From: Fen-1359 sp963710355
GTDB lineage: Bacteria; Planctomycetota; Phycisphaerae; Sedimentisphaerales; Anaerobacaceae
Length of the DNA stretch: 64,000 nt
Reading direction: 5' to 3'
Assembly: GCA_963710355.1 (NCBI GenBank)
Contig: CAVPZU010000001.1
Span: 682,001 to 746,000 of the forward strand
Within the stretch, counting starts at the first letter, position 1; each line of letters begins with the position of its first letter. The notes under the pieces are model-generated. The model made no database searches. It saw only the letters and a list, made by a program, of their open reading frames with translations, and was not told where the DNA came from. A program made the translations under genes and the position numbers. Shown piece after piece: positions 17,004-25,987 of the stretch.

Positions 17004-17995
17004 GGATAAGATGTATAAAACAACGAGGCGGCTTTGTAATAGTTGTTGTCTTGAGCATAATAACTATGCTGGCCGTTATTCTGCTTTGCTTCAACCGCCA
17101 ATCGGACAACGACCTGCGTGCCGCAGAAAGTCTGAAAAAGACTTATCAGGCTTATAACTGCGCCAGGTCGGCTCTCAATATTGTAATTGCGGCGATTGGA
17201 AATAACGCTGACATCGAAGGCAAAAAATCTTCTATCGACTTATTCTCAGACAAAAAAACTTTTGACATTGATTCCTGCCAATGTTCGGCAGAGATTACCG
17301 ACGAAAACGGCAAAATAAATCTGAACAAGTTAATCGACGAGCAGGGAAAACCCTGCAAACCTGCGATTGAGCAATTCCTTTGCCTGATTGATGTGCTGAA
17401 TAGACAATCCGGCTCACGCATCGATTACGGCATTGTGCCGGCAATTGTTGATTGGATAGATGCGGATGACAATGTTATTTCTTTACCGTTTTTGCGGAAT
17501 GATAATATGGGTGCGGAATCCGCTTACTATATGAAATTAAATCCCTCATATAAATGCAGGAACGCACCATTGGATACCGTCGATGAGCTTTTACTCGTAA
17601 AAGGCATTACTCTTGAGACCTATGCACGAATACGAAAGTACGTAACAGCCTACGGCGAGGGGAAAGTCAACATCAATTCCGCACCCAAAGAGGTTGTAGA
17701 AAGTTTGTCTGAAAAAATGGACGCCAGCCTTGCGCAGGCAATCATAGACAGACGAAACTTTAAGTTTTTTGAAACAATAGCGGAGCTTCGCCAGTTTCCA
17801 TGGATGACAGAGGCGATGTATAACGAAATCAAGGACAAATTGACAACAAAGCCGATGGAGAAATACTACACTATTACAGCGAAAACAGAAAATCCCGACG
17901 GCTGTACGATTATCGCCACAGTTAAATTGAACTCCCAGACCAAAAAAATAGATGTGGTCTGGTACAAGGAGTTAAGCGGTGACCAGGGCAAGTAA
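17000..17995 (+). CDS. gspK: Minor pseudopilin GspK
   Basis: The start at 17000 overlaps the gspJ stop (ATGA) and is preceded by GAGGAAG, so it is preferred to the ATG/GTG codons further upstream. The protein has a short signal helix (GGFVIVVVLSIITMLAVILL) without the usual Glu+5, as is typical of GspK. The insert and helix-hairpin-helix-like region follow (NAPLDTVDELLLVKGITLET, GEGKVNINSAPKEVVESLSE). GspK caps the pseudopilus. Length (331 residues) matches the family. Confidence 0.88.
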   Translation: MRIRCIKQRGGFVIVVVLSIITMLAVILLCFNRQSDNDLRAAESLKKTYQAYNCARSALNIVIAAIGNNADIEGKKSSIDLFSDKKTFDIDSCQCSAEITDENGKINLNKLIDEQGKPCKPAIEQFLCLIDVLNRQSGSRIDYGIVPAIVDWIDADDNVISLPFLRNDNMGAESAYYMKLNPSYKCRNAPLDTVDELLLVKGITLETYARIRKYVTAYGEGKVNINSAPKEVVESLSEKMDASLAQAIIDRRNFKFFETIAELRQFPWMTEAMYNEIKDKLTTKPMEKYYTITAKTENPDGCTIIATVKLNSQTKKIDVVWYKELSGDQGK

Positions 17996-18012
17996 TATGA
18001 AAAGGAAAGAAA

Positions 18013-19482
18013 ATGGTTAAGCGATGCATCGGTATCGATATTGGCTCTACATATATATCAGCGGTCCAAATGGTGCGCTCGGCGGAACTGTTTCATATCG
18101 AAAAGACCTTCAGTGTGCAAATGCGGCGAAGCACGGATTCGCCTGTATCGTATCTAAGGCAGCTTTTCAGTAAAATTGGCTTTGACCCGCATGCAGATGT
18201 TGCCGTTTCACTGCCCAATACCAAGGTTTTCTTCCGCAGATTGGAAACCGATGCATCTGATCCGAACCATATTAATGAACAGAACTCTTCGATGTTTAAG
18301 CAGGAGTTTCCAGCACAAGCGGATGAACTCGTTCTGCAATTCCCACAGTGCAAAACTTCAGAAAGTAACCATACTGTGGTCGCAGCGACAACCAAGAGCT
18401 CTATGCGAGAAATGCTCGATATGCTTGCAGGGGCATCGGTATACCCAAGCCTTGTCGAGGCAGCAATATTCTCAGCATATTCGACGGTAAAGGTTAACTA
18501 CCTGGAAATCCCGTGTGGTACCAGTATTATTGCGTACATTGATGAAGCTAACCTGACCCTGGCAGTGGTTGAAAACAACGGCATCGTGCTTATAAGAAGC
18601 CTTCCGCTTGTGCCCAAAGAATCAGATTTGGAGTTAATTGCAGACCAGATAGCGTCGGTTTTGCATCAGGAGGTCGAGGTAACATGGCATAGGTTATATG
18701 GCACCGGCATAGAAAAGAATACTAAGATTTACATAGTGCCATCTTGCAGTATCAACACTGACATTTTGCCGGCGTTAGAGCAAAAGCTGAATTATCAGGT
18801 GATTATTCCAGACCCTTGCCGAATGGTAAAATCTTCGGCCGATTGCACTACCGAACCAACTATATGCACGGCTGAGGGCCTTGCCCTGGGTTTGTTAGCA
18901 CCGGAACAAACGAGCGGAATCAATTTTCTTAAAGCAACTGATTTCGAGGCCGACCCTATGCCGGCAATCAGGAAGAATCTCGCGATTTGTGCTTGGCTTG
19001 GCGCAGCAATTGTTGTGTTTCTGGTTCTGGGGCTGTTTGCCCGCCTGTTTTATCTGGAGAAGGAATATGCCTTCATCAAAGAAGAAATGAAAGACATTTT
19101 CAAAAAAACGGTGCCTGATGAGACAACTATTGTTGACCCTCTTGCCCAGCTGGAGCAGAGGCTTAAGCCCCTACAAGCCGACTATAATATGTTTGATCCG
19201 ATGTCGGCTGGAACAACTAAACCGTTGGAAATACTTCGCGATATCAGTTCAAGCACCCCTTCGGAGTCAAACATCACGGTCAATAATATATTGCTCACAA
19301 GCAAATCCGCTCGCCTGTCGGGGACTTCGCCTTCATTCAAATCTGTTTATGATTGGCAGAGCCGGCTTAAGGCGAATCCAAAATTCTCCGCAGTGGATAT
19401 CCTGGATGTTGGCGCAGGTACACAGAGCGAATCGGTAAAGTTCACCATTTTGATATCGTTGGATAGTTCGGAGAAAATCTGA
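18013..19482 (+). CDS. gspL: GspL/PilM-like inner-membrane assembly protein
   Basis: The 489-residue protein starts IGIDIGSTYISAVQM, the actin-like fold of PilM and the GspL cytoplasmic domain. It carries on through TVVAATTKSSMREMLDML and EGLALGLLAPEQTSGINFL. A single helix (LAICAWLGAAIVVFLVLGLF) lies near residue 330, followed by a coiled coil and a small periplasmic ferredoxin-like domain as in PilN/GspL. It is thus a PilM-PilN-type fusion acting as GspL, which docks GspE to the membrane. An AAGGAAAG ribosome binding site precedes the ATG, 17 nt after gspK. Confidence 0.85.
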   Translation: MVKRCIGIDIGSTYISAVQMVRSAELFHIEKTFSVQMRRSTDSPVSYLRQLFSKIGFDPHADVAVSLPNTKVFFRRLETDASDPNHINEQNSSMFKQEFPAQADELVLQFPQCKTSESNHTVVAATTKSSMREMLDMLAGASVYPSLVEAAIFSAYSTVKVNYLEIPCGTSIIAYIDEANLTLAVVENNGIVLIRSLPLVPKESDLELIADQIASVLHQEVEVTWHRLYGTGIEKNTKIYIVPSCSINTDILPALEQKLNYQVIIPDPCRMVKSSADCTTEPTICTAEGLALGLLAPEQTSGINFLKATDFEADPMPAIRKNLAICAWLGAAIVVFLVLGLFARLFYLEKEYAFIKEEMKDIFKKTVPDETTIVDPLAQLEQRLKPLQADYNMFDPMSAGTTKPLEILRDISSSTPSESNITVNNILLTSKSARLSGTSPSFKSVYDWQSRLKANPKFSAVDILDVGAGTQSESVKFTILISLDSSEKI

Positions 19483-20009
19483 TGCGGTTAACACATAGAG
19501 AACGTTGGTTGATTACTGCAATTACGAGTATCGTCTTAGTCTGGGCGTCTTATGTATTCGGCCTGCGACCTGCAATCGAGCGAATAGAAACCCTCAAACG
19601 TGTAATCCCGGAAAACGAAAGGAAGCTTCAAGACCTTAAGGTTAAAAGTAAGCAGTACCTTTCTCTATCGGCAACATTAGGAAAAGTGAAGAATAACGAA
19701 GCTCAAGCTCAGAAAGATTTCGAGCTTGCTGCTTTCATCGAATCTAATTGCACAAGTTGCGGGCTTGCGAAAAAAGTTGTCACGATGAAACAGGAAGTGC
19801 TTCCTATAGACTCAAAGTATTCCGAGATAGTGGCCGAAATACAACTCGAAAACATAACACTTCAGCAGCTTGTTGAGTTCCTGCTTAAAACAGAGTCGTC
19901 AAACCGGCTATTGTGGGTAAAAAGCCTGTACATCACAAAAGCCAATGCTGATTCCAATCTGATTGGTGTTGTCCTGCGGCTCTCTTCTTTTAAATTGAAT
20001 CCTGCATGA
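19482..20009 (+). CDS. gspM: GspM/PilO-like type II secretion protein
   Basis: The 175-residue protein is one N-terminal helix (WLITAITSIVLVWASYVFGL), a coiled coil (ENERKLQDLKVKSKQYLSL) and a ferredoxin-like domain, the architecture of GspM/PilO. It pairs with GspL in the inner-membrane platform. The start overlaps the gspL stop (TGATG). It is the last gene of the secretion operon. Two Cys (CTSC) in the periplasmic part are unusual and could form a disulphide. Confidence 0.8.
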   Translation: MRLTHRERWLITAITSIVLVWASYVFGLRPAIERIETLKRVIPENERKLQDLKVKSKQYLSLSATLGKVKNNEAQAQKDFELAAFIESNCTSCGLAKKVVTMKQEVLPIDSKYSEIVAEIQLENITLQQLVEFLLKTESSNRLLWVKSLYITKANADSNLIGVVLRLSSFKLNPA

Positions 20010-20301
20010 TGAACAGCACATAAAATACCTTTTTATCAGTTTTAAAGATAGCCCGAAAAACTTTTTGAAGCATGTCCCGCATTAATACCAAACCAGGCAA
20101 AGTACCTGACAAAAATGGGTTTTAAGGCAAATAGGGCCTTACGTAGCAAGAACATTACAGAATTAATCCCACAAACAAGAGGGGCCTCGCTGCAGACTCT
20201 AAATCCCGATTTTGTTGCGCATTTGTTGCGCACCCCCATTTCTGCCCAAGGCGAAAAAAGTCAATCAGCCGTAACTGCTTGATGAAGAAAGTGTTAGGAA
20301 G

Positions 20302-20375
20302 TACGCCCGACAGGATTCGGACCTGTGACCTACGGATTAGAAATCCGTTGCTCTATCCAGCTGAGCTACGGGCGC
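20302..20375 (-). tRNA. tRNA-Arg (anticodon TCT)
   Basis: Read on the minus strand, all four arms fold. The acceptor GCGCCCG pairs with CGGGCGT, the D-arm is GCTC...GAGC, the anticodon stem ACGGA/TCCGT has loop TTTCTAA (anticodon TCT), and the T-stem is ACAGG/CCTGT. CCA is not encoded. The T-loop reads TCCGAAT, so position 55 is C where T is nearly universal. A TTGACA-N18-TATAAT promoter lies just upstream. The 5' half (20331-20375) is duplicated at 22879-22923, so this gene marks the end of an inserted islet. Confidence 0.93.
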
Positions 20376-20380
20376 AAAAA
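20331..20380. repeat. Direct repeat, copy 1 (att-like, inside tRNA-Arg)
   Basis: This 50-bp stretch from the anticodon-arm side through the tRNA 5' end and five more bases is identical to 22879-22928, in the same orientation. The two copies bracket the AbiE genes, as expected for attL/attR of an element integrated at the anticodon arm of a tRNA gene. Confidence 0.8.
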
Positions 20381-20814
20381 GTTTTAAGTGCTTGTATTAT
20401 AAACACTTCCTGGACATGCTGTCAATGTTGTTTGATGCCAAAACATCTCCTGCACCAATTTGCAACAATTTTCTACACAACACTCTGGCAGTTACTCATA
20501 CCACAGCTGGCCTATTTCTCGGTTAAATTCTTTTATTGCTACAACCATATTTCCAAGCTCCTATTACTGAACCATGTTGTCAGCATAGCGCGAGAAATAA
20601 GAGCGCAAGTTAATTTTGGGAAAAATCTTGAGGTATGAGCGTAACATGCGCGCTGTAGCGCACTTAGAAGCAAAAAAAATTTTGCGATGCTGCTAAATTA
20701 CAGCCATCTGAGACGGCTGAAGTATTCGAATTTCAAAAGACCCTGCAAATATGAATTTGTAGGTCAGAAAAGTGGGTATACTCTTATTTCCCTACAAGTT
20801 TGCTCACTGAGGTT
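20381..20814. other. Intergenic region inside the islet
   Basis: No gene is seen. It holds the tRNA-Arg promoter and, beyond the AbiEii stop, a weak hairpin (CAGCC-N9-GGCTG near 20702) that could act as a terminator for the toxin-antitoxin operon. Confidence 0.5.
20396..20425 (-). promoter_or_regulatory. Sigma-70-type promoter of tRNA-Arg
   Basis: On the minus strand TTGACA (20420-20425) is followed after 18 bases by TATAAT (20396-20401), whose right edge lies 21 bases from the tRNA 5' end. Both hexamers match consensus. This promoter lies inside the inserted islet, so it is not the ancestral one. Confidence 0.75.
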
Positions 20815-21699
20815 TCACTCAACACCATTAAAGACCCTGTTCAACTCATCAATGACCTTCTGCATATCAAAGGATTTCTGTTCATCCAAAGTCAGGACAG
20901 GAAGCAGCTCATCTTTAGCTCTCGCTTTCATTTCCCCGATTTCAGCATCTTCTCTTCCTAAGTTGGTTTTGTATTTGCTCAAATCGGGGGAGAAATCATC
21001 CTCCTCAAGCTTTCTCTTGAAAACCACAAGAAACTCCTTATCCTTGAAATTAAATCCTTCTTTTAACAAGAATCCTAAGTCATAAAAGTCCCTTCCCGCA
21101 ATAACCTCTCTTGTCGCAGCAGCCCTTAACTTCTCAGCTACAAGCTCTTTTAATGCAAGGCAATTAATACTGCCGGTCCCAAACAAGGGCTCTTTGGTAA
21201 AGGGGTGTAGGAATTTGTGAATCACCCTTTTTGTAACAGTAGCAAGTATCGGATTAAACCTCAGGCCAATTTCAAGCTTTATTGATTCTTTCCTGTTTAA
21301 GACAACTGACTCATAATCCAGATAATAGATGTATTGTGTGGACTCCCTGTGCCCACCCTTTTCAGGGCTTTCAATACTCATGTCGAAATTTTTCAGAAAA
21401 GGTTTTAAGGACTCCTTTATTAATTTGATAGCATTTCTTCTTGTTGTTCTGGTTGCACTATCGACAGGCAGCCTCAAAGTAAAATCTAAATCCTCGCTTA
21501 AGCGGTAATAGGAATAATAAATCTTGCTAAGGCAGGTGCCGCCCTTAAATACCAGGTCGTTACTCAGTTTATTTATTCCGGACAGCACAATCGTGATGTA
21601 GTAGTCCTTTTCGAGAAGTCTCAATGGGAAGCTGGTCTGTGCAGATGTTCTCTCCAATACTTTTAGAAATTCTGCCCTATCGTTATGAAGCATTTTCAA
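20815..21699 (-). CDS. abiEii: AbiEii-type nucleotidyltransferase toxin
   Basis: This 294-residue protein of the DUF1814/AbiEii family has a nucleotidyltransferase core: FKGGTCLSKIYYSYYRLSED followed by LDFTLRLP (GG...S.DLDF motif) and later LALKELVAEKLRAAATREVI with RDFYDLGFLL. AbiEii toxins transfer nucleotides to tRNA or similar targets and abort phage infection when the antitoxin fails. It overlaps the antitoxin gene by 17 nt, the standard bicistronic order antitoxin then toxin. It sits inside the repeat-bounded islet in tRNA-Arg. All motif residues look intact. Confidence 0.88.
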   Translation of the reverse strand: MKMLHNDRAEFLKVLERTSAQTSFPLRLLEKDYYITIVLSGINKLSNDLVFKGGTCLSKIYYSYYRLSEDLDFTLRLPVDSATRTTRRNAIKLIKESLKPFLKNFDMSIESPEKGGHRESTQYIYYLDYESVVLNRKESIKLEIGLRFNPILATVTKRVIHKFLHPFTKEPLFGTGSINCLALKELVAEKLRAAATREVIAGRDFYDLGFLLKEGFNFKDKEFLVVFKRKLEEDDFSPDLSKYKTNLGREDAEIGEMKARAKDELLPVLTLDEQKSFDMQKVIDELNRVFNGVE

Positions 21700-22483
21700 T
21701 TACCATCCACTTATTATTTATCCTGCCGGCTCTCGATTTTGAAGGATAAAGCGTGACAAGAGAAGTTTTCCTAACACTTTTCAATAAAGGTTTAAGTTCT
21801 TTGTTTTTAACGCCGGCCTGCTCAAGAATAAAACCGATTCTTTTGCGTATCGAAGGATTCGGAAATCGTGCAGCATATTTTATGAGCTTGGTGACATCTG
21901 CCTTCTTTGTTCTAACTTGTCCCTTTAATACCTCAAAAGCACTTTTCAATCCGCCCACTGACTCAGGGAAATAAATCAAGTCAACAAGGGTCCTTTCCCT
22001 GTCGCTTACTGTCACCTTAGCATCCCGGATTATTATCTTCTCAAGGCCATACATCCTATTTGTAGGGACTTTTATCATTTTAAACTGCATGCCCCCTATT
22101 GTCTTCTCCCGCTGTAGTGATGTATTTAAAATGTACGTTGCCTGAAAAATCTGGTCAGTAAAGCCATAGTAGTTATACATCGTAGAATAACCAATATAGT
22201 AATTACCCTTCGGGAAAAAAACGGAAGGAATCAAAAACTCGTTTATATTGCTGCCGGCTGGACCCGACTCAAGAGGTGAATAAAAATATACTCCTTTTTT
22301 CACTGGGTTCAATATGCCTTTTTTCTTGAGTCTGAAAAGAACCTTTTCCCTTACGCTCTTTGGAAATTTGAAGTACTTATCAAACTGTTCCTGTGTTACC
22401 AACGATGCCTTTTCATAGCTTAGCCTGGCTATCACTTCACTTTCTCTGGGGCTTAAATATTGTTTTGTATTATTCTTTACCAT
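21683..22483 (-). CDS. abiEi: AbiEi-type antitoxin / transcriptional repressor
   Basis: The protein has an N-terminal winged-helix part (SPRESEVIARLSYEKASLVT, then FPKSVREKVLFRLKKKGILN) followed by the AbiEi antitoxin domain (PVKKGVYFYSPLESGPAGSN, GYSTMYNYYGFTDQIFQATY, DRERTLVDLIYFPESVGGLK). AbiEi blocks AbiEii activity and represses its own operon by binding inverted repeats. The ATG at 22483 is preferred over a TTG at 22501. A strong promoter and an inverted repeat lie immediately upstream, fitting autoregulation. Confidence 0.87.
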   Translation of the reverse strand: MVKNNTKQYLSPRESEVIARLSYEKASLVTQEQFDKYFKFPKSVREKVLFRLKKKGILNPVKKGVYFYSPLESGPAGSNINEFLIPSVFFPKGNYYIGYSTMYNYYGFTDQIFQATYILNTSLQREKTIGGMQFKMIKVPTNRMYGLEKIIIRDAKVTVSDRERTLVDLIYFPESVGGLKSAFEVLKGQVRTKKADVTKLIKYAARFPNPSIRKRIGFILEQAGVKNKELKPLLKSVRKTSLVTLYPSKSRAGRINNKWMVIENAS

Positions 22484-22501
22484 TTTTCCGTTTCTCAGCA
22501 A

Positions 22502-22523
22502 TATCGTAAATTTTCATACAATA
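22502..22523 (-). promoter_or_regulatory. Candidate AbiEi operator (inverted repeat)
   Basis: On the minus strand TATTGTA, eight bases, then TACGATA form an inverted repeat with six of seven positions paired. It lies between the promoter at 22526-22554 and the antitoxin start, the position expected for an autorepressor site. Confidence 0.5.
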
Positions 22524-22525
22524 CA

Positions 22526-22554
22526 AATCTACTGCCTTTTTAAACTTATGTCAA
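22526..22554 (-). promoter_or_regulatory. Sigma-70-type promoter of the AbiE operon
   Basis: TTGACA (22549-22554) is followed after 17 bases by TAGATT (22526-22531) on the minus strand, about 45 bases before the antitoxin start codon. Confidence 0.6.
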
Positions 22555-23023
22555 GCAAAACCAGTGATCCAATCCCCACTTATCAGAAAGCCTTCAACGA
22601 TAGACGTATTGATAAATTTTAAGACCCGCAAATTATGAGTCTACAGATCGTCTTGCGATTGTAAGCCCCGTTAATCTCAATTGCTTATACAGACTTTCAA
22701 GGTGAAATAATGTTTGTTATGATATTATGGATTACATGAGCCAGTGAGTTGCACCAAAATTTGCACCAAGACCTCTTATTTGGCTCTCGGTGGGCTTTCG
22801 GTTGCTTCTCGGCCAGCTTCATAAGTTATTATTTGACAATCATTAATCGTTTATTGACAAATACTTGTAAAACCCCTTTACGGATTAGAAATCCGTTGCT
22901 CTATCCAGCTGAGCTACGGGCGCAAAAAATCTTAATCGCTTGTAATATACTTGTAATACAAAATACACCACTTCGTCAATAGGCGTGATGAAAAACCGCC
23001 GGTTTATAAATTATATCCTATCG
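22555..23023. other. Right end of the AbiE islet and flank
   Basis: No convincing gene is found. The region holds the second copy of the 50-bp tRNA-derived repeat and, at 22749-22770, TTGCACCAAAATTTGCACCA, a doubled TTGCACCAAA-type word. Similar doubled TTGCGCA words occur at 20215-20232 left of the tRNA. These could be arm-type recombinase sites but are not proven. Confidence 0.45.
22879..22928. repeat. Direct repeat, copy 2 (orphan 5' half of tRNA-Arg)
   Basis: Identical over 50 bp to 20331-20380. Read on the minus strand it is the 5' half of tRNA-Arg(TCT) up to the anticodon arm, with no 3' half behind it. It marks the far junction of the AbiE islet and is probably the original 5' half of the chromosomal tRNA gene. 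A TATATT box lies 21 bases upstream of its 5' end, the same place as the TATAAT of the live copy. Confidence 0.8.
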
Positions 23024-23704
23024 CTACATCTCGGGAACGACTTCGGGATATAACTGGCCCGTCGGCGTAATCTTAAAAACGTATATCAGGCCTTCTTTTA
23101 ATTGATGATAGACCGCATTGCCGTAAATCGCCTCGATGCCGTACTCTTTCAGCTTTTCCGGCTCATTGGCGAGAAGCCAGATGTTAGACCAGAAAAGCTG
23201 CCTGTCTTTGAGACGCAGCTTCTTTAACATATCGGCATATCTTGCGGGTTTCTGGCCGGCCTGTTCAATCGCAAAACCATTTTCAGGTGCGGTTTTCTCG
23301 CCATACACCCTTCGCCAGAGATAAATAGCCTTCTGCTTTCCGTCCATTACCATTTTGTCTGTGAATTTAACAATCAGCGCATCGAAGTTCACAACGTCCC
23401 CCTCGATAGTGTAATTCTTTTCGAGAATCCTCTTGAGCTTGTCATCACGGGCAGTCTCGACAAACTTTATCGTAGTATAAACTTTGTCGCCTTTGTATTC
23501 CTTTGAAATTACCTTTGCGTATCCTATCTGGTCCTCCTGCGTAAGATTGGTTATGGATTCTTTAAGAAGTTTATTTTCAGCCAGCAGCTCGCCTATCGTT
23601 TTCGGCATCAAAAAATTGCTTAACGCAGACATAAATAATACCGCCAGCAATACAATTATTGATAAATACACCAGCAGTTTGATGCTTTTTCGCGACTTTG
23701 CCAT
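23024..23704 (-). CDS. Conserved hypothetical membrane-anchored protein
   Basis: The 226-residue product starts with a basic tail and one transmembrane helix (LLVYLSIIVLLAVLFMSALS), then a short coiled coil (IGELLAENKLLKESITNLT). A soluble extracytoplasmic domain follows, with GYAKVISKEYKGDKVYTTIK and VYGEKTAPENGFAIEQ. I do not recognise the family. It has a GAGAGGA ribosome binding site and stands alone next to the tRNA islet junction. It may be the native neighbour of tRNA-Arg. Confidence 0.7.
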   Translation of the reverse strand: MAKSRKSIKLLVYLSIIVLLAVLFMSALSNFLMPKTIGELLAENKLLKESITNLTQEDQIGYAKVISKEYKGDKVYTTIKFVETARDDKLKRILEKNYTIEGDVVNFDALIVKFTDKMVMDGKQKAIYLWRRVYGEKTAPENGFAIEQAGQKPARYADMLKKLRLKDRQLFWSNIWLLANEPEKLKEYGIEAIYGNAVYHQLKEGLIYVFKITPTGQLYPEVVPEM

Positions 23705-23901
23705 ATTGTCCTCTCAAATTTACGATTAAAAAAAACCTGTCGAAAGAACTCTTTATATCATCGGCATTACCCTGCTTACTTCTCCAGTTCGCTGAAGGCA
23801 GGGAAATTTTCTAACAATTTTAACTTTTTATTTCTTGTTTTTTTTGATAAAATCCTTCCCGCAAGCTCTAAAAATATTAAATCTTTGAATGGAAAAAATA
23901 T

Positions 23902-25080
23902 ATGAAAAAAACAAATTGCCCGGGTAAACAAAAATATCTGTCCGGAAAGAGAATCCTTCCAGCACCAATCTCTCAGGATACGGATATAGTAAAATTGATT
24001 GACAATATGGACGCTTATAACAGCGGAAGATTAAGAGCCGCCTGCCATTTATTAACAGATAGATATTCTCAGGAAGATGTGACGATAGGATTAAGCCTGG
24101 CGGGCGCATTAACGCCGGCGGGCCTGGGGCCTTCCACAATAATCCCCCTGATGAATCACGGCTTTGTCGATTGGATTACCGCAACAGGCGCTAATATGTA
24201 TCACGACCTGCATTATGCCTTCAATCTGCCAATGTTCAGAGGCAGCCATAACGTTGACGATGCCGATTTGCGAGAAAAAGGCGTGACAAGAATCTACGAC
24301 ATCCTGTTCGACTACGAAGACGTCCTGATGGAAACCGACAGGCGACTGCGAGAAATCCTCATCAGACCTGAATTCCAAAAAGAAATGGGAACTCGCGAAT
24401 TTTATCATCACCTCGGCAAAATCCTCGATGAACTCGAACAAAAGAACAATCTCGGCCAGGTAAGTATCCTCGCCGCAGCGTATCGAAACGGCATACCTGT
24501 CTTTACGTCTTCGCCGGGCGATTCAACTATCGGTATGAATGTGGCCGGCATCGAGCTTCTTGCAGAAGCTTCTGGCCTGCAGGATAAATTCAAACTCAAA
24601 ATCAATCCCAGTATTGATGTTCACGATTCGACAGCCATAGTCCTAAATGCCAAAAGATACGAAAATGGCAAGACAGGAGTTATCCTAATCGGCGGCGGCA
24701 GTCCGAAAAACTTTATGCTCCAGACAGAACCTCAAATTCAGGAAGTTCTTATGATACCGGAAATGGGTCAGGATTATGATATCAATATAACGGACGCCCG
24801 GCCTGACACAGGAGGCCTGTCCGGCGCACCGCCCTCTGAAGCGGCAAGCTGGGGCAAGATTGACCCGACAAAATTAGATGAAACCGTGACGGCATATCTC
24901 GATGTGACAGTAGCGCTTCCAATAATGGCTGCTTATGCCATACAGACGACCAAACCCAAAAAACTCAAAAGGCTCTACGACAGAGGCGAAGAACTGCACG
25001 AGAAACTAATAAAATCTTATCTTGAAAATAATAAGGAAGTTGAAAAGCTGAAGAGCCTGATTAGCAAATTGAGCAGGTGA
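23902..25080 (+). CDS. Deoxyhypusine synthase-like (bacterial polyamine-transfer) protein
   Basis: This 392-residue protein belongs to the deoxyhypusine synthase family. It has ITATGANMYHDLHYAFNLPM, GSHNVDDADLREKGVTRIYD, TSSPGDSTIGMNVAG, VILIGGGSPKNFMLQTEP with the Lys equivalent to the catalytic Lys region, and ITDARPDTGGLSGAPPSEAA. Bacteria lack eIF5A, so bacterial members are thought to move the aminobutyl group of spermidine to putrescine (homospermidine synthase type) or to act otherwise on polyamines. The ornithine decarboxylase gene 1 kb downstream, which would make putrescine, supports a polyamine role. The exact reaction is not known from sequence. Confidence 0.85.
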   Translation: MKKTNCPGKQKYLSGKRILPAPISQDTDIVKLIDNMDAYNSGRLRAACHLLTDRYSQEDVTIGLSLAGALTPAGLGPSTIIPLMNHGFVDWITATGANMYHDLHYAFNLPMFRGSHNVDDADLREKGVTRIYDILFDYEDVLMETDRRLREILIRPEFQKEMGTREFYHHLGKILDELEQKNNLGQVSILAAAYRNGIPVFTSSPGDSTIGMNVAGIELLAEASGLQDKFKLKINPSIDVHDSTAIVLNAKRYENGKTGVILIGGGSPKNFMLQTEPQIQEVLMIPEMGQDYDINITDARPDTGGLSGAPPSEAASWGKIDPTKLDETVTAYLDVTVALPIMAAYAIQTTKPKKLKRLYDRGEELHEKLIKSYLENNKEVEKLKSLISKLSR

Positions 25081-25292
25081 ACAGTTGACAGGTAAGAAAG
25101 AACGTCAGACGGTTGCCCCGCCTGAGGCAGACAAGTTTCGTTGATGTTTTATTTGCGGTAAACTAAATTGTTAAGGCAAAAAGTGTGGTATATTATTATA
25201 TAAAAACGATGACTGTTCCTGTTATTTTACGACGTGGCGTGTTATCTGGAAACCATATAAACAGAAGTTGGATGTGATGGAAGGAGACAATC

Positions 25293-25814
25293 ATGCGCGA
25301 TCCAACATGGGTTTTGGCGATTTCTACAGTCGTTCTGGCGTTCTTTACAGCAGTACTTGCTTATGCAACCTTTCGGCTTGCAACTGAAACTCGCGAGGGG
25401 ACTTCTCGTCAGATAGGCGTCCAAACTTGGCTCGCTTTAGAGGCACGTTTCGACTCCAACGACATGAAGCGAGCACGCAAACTCCTTGCGGAGCAGTGCG
25501 ACCCTTACAATCCCTCGCATCACGACGAGATGAACGAAGAGGTCTTGGAGTTGTTCGAGTCAATCGCTACCGTCTATAACGAAGACCTGCTTAACAAGAA
25601 CCTCGCTGCATCAACCTTCAGTTGGTATGTAACTCGGTGGTGGGAAGCTGCTAAGCCTTATGTTGATGAAGAACGTAGGCGAAAGGGCGACGACACATCG
25701 CTGTTTGGGGAATTCGAAACGTTCGCCCACGAAATGAGGAAGTATGATCCAAAGATAACCAGTGACGACCTCAAAAGGTTCTTGGCTGATGAGAAAGGAC
25801 TTAAGCCCCACTGA
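25293..25814 (+). CDS. Hypothetical protein with N-terminal helix (DUF4760-like)
   Basis: The 173-residue protein has one helix right at its start (WVLAISTVVLAFFTAVLAYA) and a helical soluble part with ALEARFDSNDMKRARKLLAE and FESIATVYNEDLL, like DUF4760-type hypotheticals. Function is unknown. It has a strong ribosome binding site (GGAAGGAGA). By eye it uses more G+C than its neighbours and it splits two polyamine genes, so it may be an insertion. Confidence 0.65.
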   Translation: MRDPTWVLAISTVVLAFFTAVLAYATFRLATETREGTSRQIGVQTWLALEARFDSNDMKRARKLLAEQCDPYNPSHHDEMNEEVLELFESIATVYNEDLLNKNLAASTFSWYVTRWWEAAKPYVDEERRRKGDDTSLFGEFETFAHEMRKYDPKITSDDLKRFLADEKGLKPH

Positions 25815-25987
25815 GAAATAATATGGACAGTCACCACCTACCTTTTGTTGATATTAGCATAATGGCAGGATAAAATTGGTAGTTCCAAACAGTTGAAAAG
25901 TTTTTGGATTGATTGGGGGGAAGCACATTGAGGATTCGGGGATAAATAAAATCTTGATTACCAGACAGTTCCATATTATTCTTACTA

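Noticed and set aside
20042..20239. Minus-strand open frame between gspM and tRNA-Arg
   Set aside because: No family features; the doubled TTGCGCA words may be recombinase arm sites but do not make a gene.
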